This document shows positions 43,237 to 52,253 of a stretch of 64,000 nucleotides of DNA, piece by piece; position 1 is the first letter of the stretch; each line of letters starts with the position of its first letter. The DNA is from Chryseobacterium vrystaatense (GTDB lineage Bacteria > Bacteroidota > Bacteroidia > Flavobacteriales > Weeksellaceae), in contig NZ_JPRI01000004.1 in NCBI RefSeq assembly GCF_000737765.1, forward strand, positions 62,001 to 126,000, given 5' to 3'. The translations under genes and the position numbers were made by a program. The notes under the pieces were generated by a model that saw only the letters and a list, made by a program, of their open reading frames with translations, was not told the DNA's origin and searched no databases.

Positions 43237-44121
43237 ATGAAAAATGTTCCATTCAAAGGAATAATTGCTTACCCAATTACACCTTTTGATCAGAATGAAA
43301 AAGTAGATATTCCTCTCTTTAAAAAGCTGGTAGAAAGACTTGTTGTGTCGGGAAGTCACGGGCTTGCTCCGTTGGGAAGCACCGGTGTGATGCCCTATCT
43401 GTCTGATGAAGAAAAAGAAGCAATAACGGAAGCTTCCATACAGCAGACCAATGGCAGAATTCCAACGCTGGTGGGCGTTTCCAATCTTACGACAGAAAAA
43501 ACCGTATATCATGCTCAATTTGCGGAAAAGGCCGGAGCGGACGCAGTGATGATCATTCCGATGAGCTACTGGAAACTTACTGACGACGAGATTGTTGCCC
43601 ATTATGATGCAGTTGCAAGTAAAATCTCAATTCCTATTATGGCCTATAACAATCCGGCAACCAGTGGAGTAGATATGTCTCCGGTTCTTTTAAAAAGACT
43701 GTTGGAGATTCCCAATGTGACGATGATCAAGGAAAGTACAGGGGATATTCAGAGAATGCATTATCTGAGAAAAGAACTGGGAGAAGAAACAGCATTCTAT
43801 AACGGATCCAATCCGCTGGCACTGGCTGCATTTACTGCCGGAGCAAGAGGTTGGTGTACTGCAGCTCCCAACCTGATCCCTGAACTTAATATTGATCTTT
43901 ACAATGCTGTTGAAGAAGGAAATCTGGAGAAAGCAAAAGAGGTTTTCTATAAACAGTTTGATCTCCTGAAATTTATAGTGAATAAAGGTCTTCCTAGAGC
44001 GGTTAAAGCAGGTCTTAATATTTTAGGAGAAGAAGGCGGAAACTTAAGAAGTCCCTTAAAACCTATGACCGCAAAAGAAACAGAAGAACTTAAAAATATT
44101 ATTAAAACTTTAATAAATTAA
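43237..44121 (+). CDS. Dihydrodipicolinate synthase family aldolase
   Basis: A 294-residue class I aldolase barrel. The N-terminal GIIAYPITPFDQNEKVD and GSTGVMPYLSDEEKEAI precede the catalytic Tyr in IPIMAYNNPATSGVDM and the Schiff-base Lys in MIKESTGDIQRM. Family members cleave or form 2-keto-acid aldols; this copy lies in a MocR-linked catabolic-type cluster, not with lysine genes, so a different substrate from dapA is likely. It is followed 7 nt later by the thioredoxin-like gene. Confidence 0.88.
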   Translation: MKNVPFKGIIAYPITPFDQNEKVDIPLFKKLVERLVVSGSHGLAPLGSTGVMPYLSDEEKEAITEASIQQTNGRIPTLVGVSNLTTEKTVYHAQFAEKAGADAVMIIPMSYWKLTDDEIVAHYDAVASKISIPIMAYNNPATSGVDMSPVLLKRLLEIPNVTMIKESTGDIQRMHYLRKELGEETAFYNGSNPLALAAFTAGARGWCTAAPNLIPELNIDLYNAVEEGNLEKAKEVFYKQFDLLKFIVNKGLPRAVKAGLNILGEEGGNLRSPLKPMTAKETEELKNIIKTLIN

Positions 44122-44128
44122 TTTAAAT

Positions 44129-44362
44129 ATGAAAAAGCCAATTTTTTATCACGCAGGATGTTCAGTATGTGTAAGTGCAGAACATGATATCATCAATCTT
44201 ATAGGTGCCGAAAATGTAGAAATCGTGCACTTGGGAGATGACAGAAACAGAATTCAGGATGCAGAAAAGGCAGGTGTAAAGTCGGTACCCGCTTTGGTAA
44301 CACCAAACGGAAACGTTTTGCATATTAATTTTGGGGCATCTATGGAGGATGTGAAAAAATAA
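44129..44362 (+). CDS. Mini-thioredoxin / glutaredoxin-like protein
   Basis: A 77-residue single-domain thioredoxin-fold protein with an N-terminal active site, HAGCSVCVSAEHD (CxxC, about residues 9-21), and the cis-Pro segment VKSVPALVTPNG. Its small size suggests a disulfide reductant for a nearby enzyme. It lies 7 nt after the DHDPS-like gene and is followed by a strong terminator. Confidence 0.85.
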   Translation: MKKPIFYHAGCSVCVSAEHDIINLIGAENVEIVHLGDDRNRIQDAEKAGVKSVPALVTPNGNVLHINFGASMEDVKK

Positions 44363-44363
44363 A

Positions 44364-44406
44364 AAAATCCCGGTAACTGAGGAAGAATCAATGACCGGGA
44401 TTTTAA
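44364..44406 (+). terminator. Intrinsic terminator of the cupin-DHDPS-thioredoxin group
   Basis: Perfect 11-bp stem AAAATCCCGGT / ACCGGGATTTT. Confidence 0.85.
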
Positions 44407-44450
44407 ATAAAACAATTTTGTAATTGTCAGTTTAATATTTTATGTTGTAG

Positions 44451-44483
44451 AAAAGGTGGCCGATACAATCGAAGCCACCTTTT
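44451..44483. terminator. Bidirectional hairpin terminator
   Basis: Perfect 10-bp stem AAAAGGTGGC / GCCACCTTTT, just past the stop of the minus-strand stress-protein gene. Confidence 0.75.
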
Positions 44484-44486
44484 ATT

Positions 44487-44993
44487 TTACACAATAGCAT
44501 TTCCTTCTACACCGTCTGCATTGTTGGTCTTGATACCGGTAATAGCAGAAGCTACAAAGCTGAAAAGGCTGACCAGTTTCCCTGCTTTGGTATCCCAATA
44601 GTAGGTTTCTTTAGGTTCTACACGGATAATCGTTACATCGGGATCATCCTTTCCGTCAAACCAGGCTTTAGCCATGGGCGACCATTTTTCTTCAATGGTG
44701 GCTTTATCTTTATACACGGATGCCTGTCCATAGACAGAAAGATACTGAGAATCGCCATTATTCATAAAGAAAAGCTGCACTCTCCGGTCATCTTTGATTT
44801 CAAAATTTTTGTTACTGCTTGCACTGCTGATAAACCATAAATTTCCGCTGTCATCTGTTTCCTGCAGCGACATAGGACGGGAATTAACGGGAACCGTGTC
44901 AAGGTCGGTACAGAACATACATATTCTTGCCTTTTCCGAGAGTTCCTGGATTTTTTTAATAGCTTCGAGGTGGGTTAAATTTTTTGTAGACAT
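44487..44993 (-). CDS. Pyridoxamine 5'-phosphate oxidase family general stress protein
   Basis: A 168-residue split-barrel flavin- or PLP-binding protein. The motifs ARICMFCTDLDTVPVNSRPMSLQ (about residues 21-43), DSGNLWFISSASSNKNFEIKDDRRVQLFF and IIRVEPKETYYWD match general-stress-protein-26-like sequences. Such proteins bind FMN or FAD, with unclear substrate. Own hairpin terminator. Confidence 0.87.
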   Translation of the reverse strand: MSTKNLTHLEAIKKIQELSEKARICMFCTDLDTVPVNSRPMSLQETDDSGNLWFISSASSNKNFEIKDDRRVQLFFMNNGDSQYLSVYGQASVYKDKATIEEKWSPMAKAWFDGKDDPDVTIIRVEPKETYYWDTKAGKLVSLFSFVASAITGIKTNNADGVEGNAIV

Positions 44994-45257
44994 AATATAA
45001 TATTTTAAGTGATTTGAAATTTTTGGAATGGAAAAAAATAAATTATTCCCTGTTGATCAGTATAGTTCAAAAATCTAACCAAAAATCTATTATTTTAATA
45101 TTTTATCAATGAAAACTTTGTTTTTCACCAACAATTTTACGATCATAAAAGAGATGTGAATACTACAATATCACAGAATAAGAACGAAAAAAGGACAGGC
45201 ACTCATCAGAAATAATTATTTTTGTTGTCTGAACCCATTTCAATAGAATACAATCTG

Positions 45258-46496
45258 ATGGAGAATTATGCGGTTATTTTAGTGATTATGGCCTTAATGA
45301 TCGGAATATCCGGTTTGGCAGGCAAAATAAAAATTCCGGTACCTATGCTGCTGTTAATTGCGGGTATTATGATCGGTTTTGTTCCTGCCATGCCTGAAAT
45401 TGAAATCAATCCGGAGATTATTATGCTGCTTTTTCTTCCACCGCTTCTGTATGATGCTGCTTTCAATATTTCCTTTCAACAGTTTAAAACCAATATCAAC
45501 ACGATTGGAACACTGGCGATAGGACTGGTGTTTTTGACAACAGCCGGTATTGCAGTGATTGCTTATTACCTGATTCCTGGAATGACATGGCCGCTGGCCT
45601 TTGTACTGGGATCCATTCTTTCTGCGACAGATGCTGTTGCAGCGGTGGGGGTTACTAAAGGATTAGGGCTTTCCCACAGAACAATGACCATATTGGAAGG
45701 AGAGAGTCTCATCAATGATGCATCAGCGCTGGTAGCTTACCGTTTTGCCGTAGCGGCAGTTACAGGAATAAGTTTTGTAACCTGGAAGGCATCAATGGAG
45801 TTTTTTGTTGTTTTGGGTGGAGGTTTTCTTATTGGATGGATTGTTTTTAAGGCTTTAGCTTTAGTAATCGGTTTTTTCCGTAAAGATGCAATGGTGGTCA
45901 ACAGTTTAATACTTTTAATGCCATTTGTTACTTATCTTATTGCGGAGCATTTTGAGGTATCGGGAGTGATTGCTGTTGTTATCCTCGGTTTGGGAATGTC
46001 CAGACTCAGCAGAAATAAATTTCCTGATCATGTGAAGGAACAGTCCAGAAACTTTTGGGATATTATTATTTTTCTTCTGAACGGTTTGATATTTTTATTG
46101 ATCGGTCTTGAATTTCCGATTGTACTTAAGAAAATCCCTCATATTCAGGTATGGACGTACGCAGGGTATGCTGTTGTCATTGTCCTGATTACTTTACTGA
46201 TCAGAATGGCAAGGGTCTATTTGCAGCAGTTTAATCTTCAGAAGGCCTTCCAGGGTAAAAGGAAAATCAGCGAAGAAGCATTGTTTGATTCTAAAACAAG
46301 TTTTATTATTACCTGGTCGGGAATGCGTGGAATTGTCTCATTAGCTATTGCGCTGGGACTTCCTGCAACATTAAATGATGGCGAGCCTTTTCCTTTGCGA
46401 AGCGAGATTGTTTTTCTATCCATTGCTGTTGTATTAATTTCACTGTTAGGACAAGGGCTTACATTACCCTGGATTATAAAAAAACTTAAATTATAA
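45258..46496 (+). CDS. Cation/proton antiporter (CPA1, NhaP type)
   Basis: About 412 residues from ATG 45258; the TTG at 45222 lies in the -7 element TATTTTTG and was rejected. About 12 hydrophobic helices are visible, with SILSATDAVAAVGVTKGL and ILEGESLINDASALVAYRFA, typical of the family, and the conserved GMRGIVSLAIALGLP near the end. It exchanges Na+ (or K+) for protons across the inner membrane. It is followed 2 nt later by an AraC-type gene. Confidence 0.93.
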   Translation: MENYAVILVIMALMIGISGLAGKIKIPVPMLLLIAGIMIGFVPAMPEIEINPEIIMLLFLPPLLYDAAFNISFQQFKTNINTIGTLAIGLVFLTTAGIAVIAYYLIPGMTWPLAFVLGSILSATDAVAAVGVTKGLGLSHRTMTILEGESLINDASALVAYRFAVAAVTGISFVTWKASMEFFVVLGGGFLIGWIVFKALALVIGFFRKDAMVVNSLILLMPFVTYLIAEHFEVSGVIAVVILGLGMSRLSRNKFPDHVKEQSRNFWDIIIFLLNGLIFLLIGLEFPIVLKKIPHIQVWTYAGYAVVIVLITLLIRMARVYLQQFNLQKAFQGKRKISEEALFDSKTSFIITWSGMRGIVSLAIALGLPATLNDGEPFPLRSEIVFLSIAVVLISLLGQGLTLPWIIKKLKL

Positions 46497-46498
46497 TC

Positions 46499-47299
46499 AT
46501 GCAGATTTCTCCTCCAAAACCGCTGGCCAGATATATTAAGCATTATATCTTTTTAAAGAACACAGAAGATATGGCTAAACATTTGCGGTTATTTGCAGAC
46601 GGTAATACAGGTCTGATCATTTCTCCGGATATCCATATGCAGGATGAACAGAATAGTAACCTGCCATTATCTTTTTTCTATGGACAGCCTACGCAGTATA
46701 AAGATCTGACCACTACTGGCCGGTTTTCTTTATTAGCGGTTGTATTTCAACCCTATTTTTTCAATCTGCTTTTCAGTGTTGCAGCTAAGGACATTAAAAA
46801 TGAAATCATTTCAGCTTCGGATATTCTAAAAGATCAACTGCTGCCATTTCAGGAAAGTCTTTATCATAATGAAGATCCCCAGTCAATAATAGCAGCATTA
46901 AATGCCTATTTCATGAAGCTCATTTCAGCCAAGAAAAATCCTGAACCATGGCTTATTAAAACGCAGCAATATATGCTTCAAAACAGAGGCGGTTTATCTT
47001 TGAAAGAACTGGAACATTTCACAGGATATTCCGAACGGCATATTGAACGGAAGTTTGAAGACCATATCGGCATATCTCCAAAAAAATACAGTACAATCAT
47101 CCGTCTTCATCACTTTTTAAGCCTGATGAAAAATAATCCTGATCAAAAGAGTATTACCCATCTCTCTTATGAAGCGGGCTATTCTGACCAATCCCACCTG
47201 ATCAGAGAATTTAAAAATACCATCGGATTAACGCCGGGACAATATCTTAAAACTGAAAATAAACTGGCTGTGAATTTTATAGAAATTCCGTTTACCTGA
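46499..47299 (+). CDS. AraC family regulator
   Basis: A 266-residue regulator with an N-terminal sensor (PLARYIKHYIFLKN, LLAVVFQPYFFNLLF) resembling the DUF6597-type cupin domain and C-terminal HTHs with LSLKELEHFTGYSERHIERKFEDHIGISPKKY and SITHLSYEAGYSDQSHLIREFKNTIGLTPGQY. It lies 2 nt after the antiporter and may be co-transcribed with it, but it could instead regulate the nitrilase downstream. Confidence 0.85.
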   Translation: MQISPPKPLARYIKHYIFLKNTEDMAKHLRLFADGNTGLIISPDIHMQDEQNSNLPLSFFYGQPTQYKDLTTTGRFSLLAVVFQPYFFNLLFSVAAKDIKNEIISASDILKDQLLPFQESLYHNEDPQSIIAALNAYFMKLISAKKNPEPWLIKTQQYMLQNRGGLSLKELEHFTGYSERHIERKFEDHIGISPKKYSTIIRLHHFLSLMKNNPDQKSITHLSYEAGYSDQSHLIREFKNTIGLTPGQYLKTENKLAVNFIEIPFT

Positions 47300-47360
47300 C
47301 CGATGTCGGTTTTATACAATTTCTGAATAACCCTGCGGGGTAGCTTTGCAGAAAAAAAAG

Positions 47361-48317
47361 ATGGACAATCTCAAAATTTCAACCGCACAGTTCGAAAATA
47401 AAAGCGGAGACAAAGACTACAATCTTTCGGTGATCGAAAAACTGGCAGCGGAAGCAGCTGCTAAAGGTTCGCAGGTTATTGCTTTTCACGAATGCTCAAT
47501 TACCGGTTATACATTTGCCAGAAACCTTAGCAAAGAGCAGATGCTTGATATTGCAGAGTATATTCCGGATGGAAAAAGCGTTCTGAAATTACAGCAGATC
47601 GCAGCGAAGTACCACATCACCCTCCTGGCCGGACTTTTTGAAAAAGACGAAAACGATCATATTTTTAAAGCTTACGTATGTGTCGATGAGACAGGACTTA
47701 AAGCTAAATACAGGAAACTTCATCCTTTTATCAATCCTCATCTGACTCCGGGAAATGAATATTGCGTTTTTGATATTCACGGCTGGAAATGCGGAATTCT
47801 TATCTGCTACGATAATAATATCGTTGAGAATGTGAGGGCTACGAAACTTTTGGGAGCGGATATCATCTTTATGCCCCATGTGACCATGTGTACACCATCC
47901 ACCAGACCGGGAGCTGGATTTGTAAATCCGGAATTATGGGAAAACAGAGAAGCTGATCCTACATCGCTTCGTCTGGAATTCGATGGAATGAAGGGAAGAG
48001 ACTGGCTGATGAAGTGGCTGCCTGCAAGAGCTTATGATAACGGAATTTATGCCGTTTTCTCAAATCCTATAGGGATGGATGATGATCAGCTGAAAAACGG
48101 ATGTTCTATGATTGTTGATCCTTTTGGTGATGTCATTGCAGAATGCCGTTCGTTTGATGACAGTTTTGAAACGGTTACTATTTCTGCTGAAAAACTCATT
48201 CAGGCTGGAGGAAACAGGTATGTGAAAGCAAGAAGACCTGAACTCTACAGGGATATCATCGGCATGGATCATCATTCTGAACAGAAAGTTGTCTGGATGA
48301 AAAACAACATGATTTAG
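47361..48317 (+). CDS. Nitrilase superfamily carbon-nitrogen hydrolase
   Basis: About 318 residues from ATG 47361; the TTG at 47346 lies in the -7 element TAGCTTTG. The Glu-Lys-Cys catalytic triad is visible in FHECSITGY, KYRKLHPF and GILICYDNN. It hydrolyses a nitrile, amide or N-carbamoyl compound to acid and ammonia; the substrate cannot be told. The AraC regulator lies just upstream. Confidence 0.9.
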   Translation: MDNLKISTAQFENKSGDKDYNLSVIEKLAAEAAAKGSQVIAFHECSITGYTFARNLSKEQMLDIAEYIPDGKSVLKLQQIAAKYHITLLAGLFEKDENDHIFKAYVCVDETGLKAKYRKLHPFINPHLTPGNEYCVFDIHGWKCGILICYDNNIVENVRATKLLGADIIFMPHVTMCTPSTRPGAGFVNPELWENREADPTSLRLEFDGMKGRDWLMKWLPARAYDNGIYAVFSNPIGMDDDQLKNGCSMIVDPFGDVIAECRSFDDSFETVTISAEKLIQAGGNRYVKARRPELYRDIIGMDHHSEQKVVWMKNNMI

Positions 48318-48365
48318 TCTGGTCTGTATTAAAGATTAACAACCGGAAAGAGAAGGTGGAACATA

Positions 48366-48402
48366 TCCCTGTCATGGTTTTAAACATGGGCAGGGATACG
48401 CC
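48366..48402 (-). terminator. Hairpin at the end of the rhodanese operon
   Basis: Stem TATCCCTG / CAGGGATA with an internal ATG/CAT step; no clear T-run, so only a weak terminator candidate. Confidence 0.35.
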
Positions 48403-48407
48403 TCATC

Positions 48408-48761
48408 TTACTTAATGATTTTTTGCAGATCACTCCACGCACCTCCGTTATGGACAAGCGTAAAACCTCTTTCTTTTAAAATAGTTTCAGCTTTTACACT
48501 GCGTAATCCATGCGAGCAGACGGTGATATAAGTTTTGTCAGGATCAAGTTCCGTATATCTTTCCCTGATGGTTCCCAAAGAAATATTCAGGGAACCTTCA
48601 ATATGTCCCATTTTATATTCTTTTTCTGTTCTTACATCAAGAATGACAGCTCCTTTTTTAATCAATTGATCTAAGCCGTTATCTAAGGTCTGATATTGGT
48701 AAACTCTGTAAACAACATGCACCATAAGTGCTATTCCGAAAAACATTAAGACGCTTTTCAT
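48408..48761 (-). CDS. Membrane-anchored rhodanese-domain protein
   Basis: A 117-residue protein with one N-terminal membrane helix (about residues 3-20) and a single rhodanese domain. The active-site loop CSHGLRS (about residues 83-89) has the sulfur-carrying Cys, and VILDVRTEKEYKMGHIEGSLNI is the family N-terminal motif. It probably faces the periplasm or cytoplasm and transfers sulfane sulfur. It overlaps the DUF3817 gene by 4 nt. Confidence 0.85.
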   Translation of the reverse strand: MKSVLMFFGIALMVHVVYRVYQYQTLDNGLDQLIKKGAVILDVRTEKEYKMGHIEGSLNISLGTIRERYTELDPDKTYITVCSHGLRSVKAETILKERGFTLVHNGGAWSDLQKIIK

Positions 48762-49060
48762 AATTTACTCAGAATTTTTTTATCAATGTAAAAGGTGCCA
48801 AAAGGAATGAAACACGCCAAAATAACTTTCCAGGTAATCTCTTTAAATTTCCAATGCTGTTCAACCCCTACGCTTAAAGTATTGAACAGGAAAAGCAGAA
48901 ATAACGTTCCGTGAACTGGCCCCATCATTTTTACCAAAGCAGGGTTTCCCAGCCAGTATTTCAATGGAACAGCTATAAATACGAGGGTAAGCAGAGATAT
49001 TCCTTCAAGAATGGCCAGAATTCTCAGGCGTCCGATTTTTGTTTTTAATAAATGTATCAT
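48758..49060 (-). CDS. DUF3817 domain membrane protein
   Basis: About 100 residues from ATG 49060; a longer in-frame start at 49105 overlaps the upstream gene and was rejected. Three hydrophobic helices are seen, with RLRILAILEGISLLTLVFIAVPLKY and PVHGTLFLLFLFNT, matching DUF3817. Function unknown. Middle gene of the three-gene operon behind the palindrome at 49555. Confidence 0.8.
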   Translation of the reverse strand: MIHLLKTKIGRLRILAILEGISLLTLVFIAVPLKYWLGNPALVKMMGPVHGTLFLLFLFNTLSVGVEQHWKFKEITWKVILACFIPFGTFYIDKKILSKL

Positions 49061-49062
49061 AA

Positions 49063-49521
49063 TTATCTGAAATAAGGTCTGTTGACAAAAGGAGAGAACG
49101 GCCACGGAATAGCTATAAAGATAACGGACAGTGCAATGGCAAACCAGATGAGCATCGTTTGGAATTTTTTACGGTCTGTATTTTTTCTTTTAGCTAAAGC
49201 GGAACCAATGGTAATTACGACAATGGCAGTAATCATGAGAAGAATATGAATCAGGCCGAAGAAGAGTATATCCAAAGATTCTTTAGCTTCGCTGAAATTT
49301 TTCCAGAAATACTCAACAATGGGGCTTTTAACATAGAGGATAATTCCAAAGATCAGTTGAATGTGGGCAATTGTGGCAGTCCAGTGCCGAACAGAATCAT
49401 CCGTTTTTGAAAATGTTTTGTGATAAAAATAGCCTCTGTAAGCTCTCCATAAAGCGTAGATAAGACTTAACAGAACCACCCACCGGAATGTGGAGTGCAA
49501 AAATGTAAGGGTCTGGTACAT
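49063..49521 (-). CDS. Four-helix membrane protein (cytochrome b-like plan)
   Basis: A 152-residue protein with four hydrophobic helices. LTFLHSTFRWVVLLSLIYALWRAYRG and WTATIAHIQLIFGIILYVKSP contain His residues in membrane helices, as in small cytochrome b-like proteins of Bacteroidota; heme binding is not proven. It is the first gene of the operon with DUF3817 and rhodanese genes, behind the TetR-type palindrome. Confidence 0.7.
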   Translation of the reverse strand: MYQTLTFLHSTFRWVVLLSLIYALWRAYRGYFYHKTFSKTDDSVRHWTATIAHIQLIFGIILYVKSPIVEYFWKNFSEAKESLDILFFGLIHILLMITAIVVITIGSALAKRKNTDRKKFQTMLIWFAIALSVIFIAIPWPFSPFVNRPYFR

Positions 49522-49542
49522 CGATCAGTTTTTTGAATGGAC

Positions 49543-49580
49543 CAAAGGTATATAAAAAACATACTAGTTAGTATGTTTTT
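49543..49580 (-). promoter_or_regulatory. Perfect 26-bp palindrome and promoter of the membrane/rhodanese operon
   Basis: 12-bp arms with a 2-base spacer: AAAAACATACTA at 49555-49566 pairs with 49569-49580. On the minus strand it lies just before the -7 element TACCTTTG (49550-49543). It therefore occupies the -33 region. The TetR gene is immediately upstream, so it is the best candidate operator for that repressor. Confidence 0.7.
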
Positions 49581-49590
49581 GGATAAAAAA

Positions 49591-50181
49591 TTATTCCAAT
49601 GATTGAAAATAAGACTTAAGTCCTTTTAAATAAATAAGATAGACTGATTTTGAGTTTTCCAGTTTTCCTAAATTACGTACGCCCCAATAGCCGGACATAA
49701 CAAAAACGGCAATCTCTTTGGCATTGACATGCTCTTTCACAGAGCCTGCTGTCTTTCCATTTTCAATACATGCGATCATCGCATTTTCCCAGCGTGAAGA
49801 CAGTTCATTCAGTGCTTTTGTGAAATCAACATGCCAGGGAGCCATTTCCTGTGTAAAATTGGAAGTGGGGCAGCCGTACTCAACCTTTAAAAGATCATTT
49901 TCCATTAGAATACCATAGACCAGCTGATAGATGCTGTCCAAAGGATGATCGGTATTTTGCAACGGTTCAATAAAAGTGCTTTTGAAATTGTTTTTAAGCA
50001 GTTCGTTGATGATGGCCAGTCCCATTTCATCTTTGGTTTTAAAATGGTAATAAAAGGCGCCTTTTGTCACCTGTGTAGTGGCAATGATCTCATCAATGCT
50101 GGTGGTCTGGTAACCTTTTGCATAGATCAGTTCAAAGGCTTTCTGAAGGATATTCAGTCGGGTTGCTTCTGATTTTTTCAT
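49591..50181 (-). CDS. TetR/AcrR family regulator
   Basis: A 196-residue repressor with HTH SEATRLNILQKAFELIYAKGYQTTSIDEI (residues about 3-31) and TQVTKGAFYYHFKTKDEMGLAIINE, then a helical ligand-binding domain. It lies just upstream of the 26-bp palindrome and the membrane/rhodanese operon, and divergent from an MFS exporter. It probably represses both in response to a small toxic ligand. Confidence 0.9.
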   Translation of the reverse strand: MKKSEATRLNILQKAFELIYAKGYQTTSIDEIIATTQVTKGAFYYHFKTKDEMGLAIINELLKNNFKSTFIEPLQNTDHPLDSIYQLVYGILMENDLLKVEYGCPTSNFTQEMAPWHVDFTKALNELSSRWENAMIACIENGKTAGSVKEHVNAKEIAVFVMSGYWGVRNLGKLENSKSVYLIYLKGLKSYFQSLE

Positions 50182-50333
50182 TAGGATGCACTAGCTTTTT
50201 GCAAAGGAACGGAATTTTTAACCAAAAAAACAAACTATCATTATTCTGATACTTTACTAGAATTTAAATAATTTTTATAATACAATAAATCGTCGGAAAT
50301 TTGCTTCGTCAAACACAACAAAATTATAAGGCA

Positions 50334-51554
50334 ATGAATTTTCAAAAAGACATACAGATCAAGACCGAATCAGGTGTAAAAGGCAAAGGTCTTCCTGCAG
50401 CATTATGGGCATTGACCATCAGTGCCTTTGGAATTGGAACTACGGAATTCGTTATTGTCGGACTTCTTCCTACAGTAGCCGGAGACCTTGGAATCAGTAT
50501 CCCGTCAGCCGGGCTTCTGGTAAGTTTATATGCAATAGGAGTGGCGATAGGAGCTCCGATACTAACGGCCTTAACGGGGAAAGTACCACGCAAAATGTTA
50601 TTGATTTCAATCATGATGCTATTCGTCATCGGAAATGGGTTGGCTTCTATAGCTCCAGGTTTCATTACTTTGGTGATGGCCAGAATTCTGACTGGATTTG
50701 CCCACGGGGTTTATTTTTCTATCGGTTCCACTATTGCGGCATCGCTTGTTCCTGAAGAGAAAAGAGCAACAGCAATTTCCATCATGTTTGCCGGACTTAC
50801 ACTGGCTATTGTAACCGGAGTTCCACTGGGAACTTTCATAGGACAGCATTTTGGATGGAGAGCTACTTTTATAGGAGTTTCGATTCTGGGGATTATCGGA
50901 TTAATAGCAAGTATGCTGCTGGTTCCCAAAAATCTCAAAAGCGATCAGAGTGCCTCTTTAAAAAGTCTTCCTAAAGTCTTCGGAAACAGACGTATGATCT
51001 TTGCATTTTTAATGACAGCAATGGGTTATGGAGGTACCTTCGTCGTGTTTACTTATTTATCACCGATCTTGCAGGAGATTACAGGGTTTCAGGAATCTAC
51101 CGTTACTTTTATTCTTCTTATCTATGGAATCGCGATTGCTTTGGGTAACCTTTTGGGCGGAAAGACAGCAAATAAAAATCCTTTAAAAGCACTTCTGTGG
51201 ATGTTTGCTGCACAAGGGTTGGTTTTATTAGCGTTCTATTTCACTGCGGGAAATCAGGTTTTAAGTATTATTACTTTATTCCTTTTAGGAGGTCTGTCTT
51301 TTGCTACAGTACCGGGACTTCAGCTGTTGGTGGTACAGATTGCAGAAAAAGAGCTTCCGGGAACAGAAGATGTGGCATCAGGAATCAATATTGCAGCGTT
51401 TAACATAGGGATTGCTGTTGGCTCTTATACCGGAGGTCTTATTGTAACTTCTTCGCTGGGATTGGCAAGTACACCGTGGATAGGGGCTTTATTTTTAGCA
51501 GCCACGGTACTGATTACTTTGTACAGCATCCGTTTAAGCAAAAATCAAAAATAA
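50334..51554 (+). CDS. MFS efflux transporter
   Basis: About 406 residues from ATG 50334; the TTG at 50301 is inside a -7-like element GAAATTTG. Twelve hydrophobic helices are visible, with the drug-efflux type GIGTTEFVIVGLLPTVAGDLG and ALTGKVPRKMLLI in the first half. It resembles arabinose-efflux-like DHA1 transporters. Divergent from the TetR gene, which suggests ligand-induced export. Confidence 0.9.
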   Translation: MNFQKDIQIKTESGVKGKGLPAALWALTISAFGIGTTEFVIVGLLPTVAGDLGISIPSAGLLVSLYAIGVAIGAPILTALTGKVPRKMLLISIMMLFVIGNGLASIAPGFITLVMARILTGFAHGVYFSIGSTIAASLVPEEKRATAISIMFAGLTLAIVTGVPLGTFIGQHFGWRATFIGVSILGIIGLIASMLLVPKNLKSDQSASLKSLPKVFGNRRMIFAFLMTAMGYGGTFVVFTYLSPILQEITGFQESTVTFILLIYGIAIALGNLLGGKTANKNPLKALLWMFAAQGLVLLAFYFTAGNQVLSIITLFLLGGLSFATVPGLQLLVVQIAEKELPGTEDVASGINIAAFNIGIAVGSYTGGLIVTSSLGLASTPWIGALFLAATVLITLYSIRLSKNQK

Positions 51555-51580
51555 TTTTTCACCTGTTTTTTATATTTTCT

Positions 51581-51606
51581 GAGGCTGTCCATAATCGGGC
51601 AGCCTC
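51581..51606. terminator. Bidirectional terminator between MFS and PdeM genes
   Basis: Stem GAGGCTG / CAGCCTC with a 12-nt loop between convergent stop codons. Confidence 0.65.
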
Positions 51607-51608
51607 AT

Positions 51609-52253
51609 TTATATTTCATGAATTTCAGAATCAGTAAATACATAGAATTTCCCACCTTTAGGAATGTTTTTAGTGTCCAATCCTGTAAATTCACTGAAGG
51701 CAGGAAGCAGTAACTGATTTTCGGTCTGAACAAAACAGGGAAGTCTTATCCTTTTAACAGAAGAATTGAGTACTACACCGGGATGAATATGTCCTGTGAT
51801 CTGAAATCCAGACAATGTTTTGTCGAAATCATGAATAAAAGTAAAACCATTGATATTAAGGGATTCAGATTTGAAATTTAAGCATAACTTTTTCTCTAAT
51901 TTCGCTGACAGGCGGTCATGATTACCTTCAATAAGATAAAACATCAGATCCGGATATTGATTTCTCCAGATGCAGAATTCATCTACATCCGAGTTGTCTC
52001 CGGCATGAAGGAGATCTCCAACCACAATGAATTTTTCCGGTTGAAAATACTCAATCAAAACAGAAAGTCTTTCCAGATCACTTTTCATAATATGATTGGC
52101 CAGCGCAATGCCGTTCTTTCGGAAATGGGCTGTTTTTCCAATGTGAAGATCAGACAGAATGAGCGCCTTTTCCTTTTTCCAGAATGCTGCGCGCTGATTG
52201 GTTAAAGTGAAGATCTCTTTGTTGATGGTGATATTTTTTACTGCGATATTCAA
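51609..52253 (-). CDS. pdeM: Ligase-associated DNA damage response endonuclease PdeM
   Basis: A 214-residue metallophosphoesterase. Metal ligands are in ILSDLHIGKTAHFRKNG (D-x-H), VVGDLLHAGDNSDV (GD), EGNHDR (GNHD) and TGHIHPG (GHxH). It is the PdeM-type member of the cluster with a ligase, a DEXH helicase and an MBL exonuclease, which acts in DNA repair. The gene lies 270 nt downstream of the helicase. Confidence 0.9.
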   Translation of the reverse strand: MNIAVKNITINKEIFTLTNQRAAFWKKEKALILSDLHIGKTAHFRKNGIALANHIMKSDLERLSVLIEYFQPEKFIVVGDLLHAGDNSDVDEFCIWRNQYPDLMFYLIEGNHDRLSAKLEKKLCLNFKSESLNINGFTFIHDFDKTLSGFQITGHIHPGVVLNSSVKRIRLPCFVQTENQLLLPAFSEFTGLDTKNIPKGGKFYVFTDSEIHEI

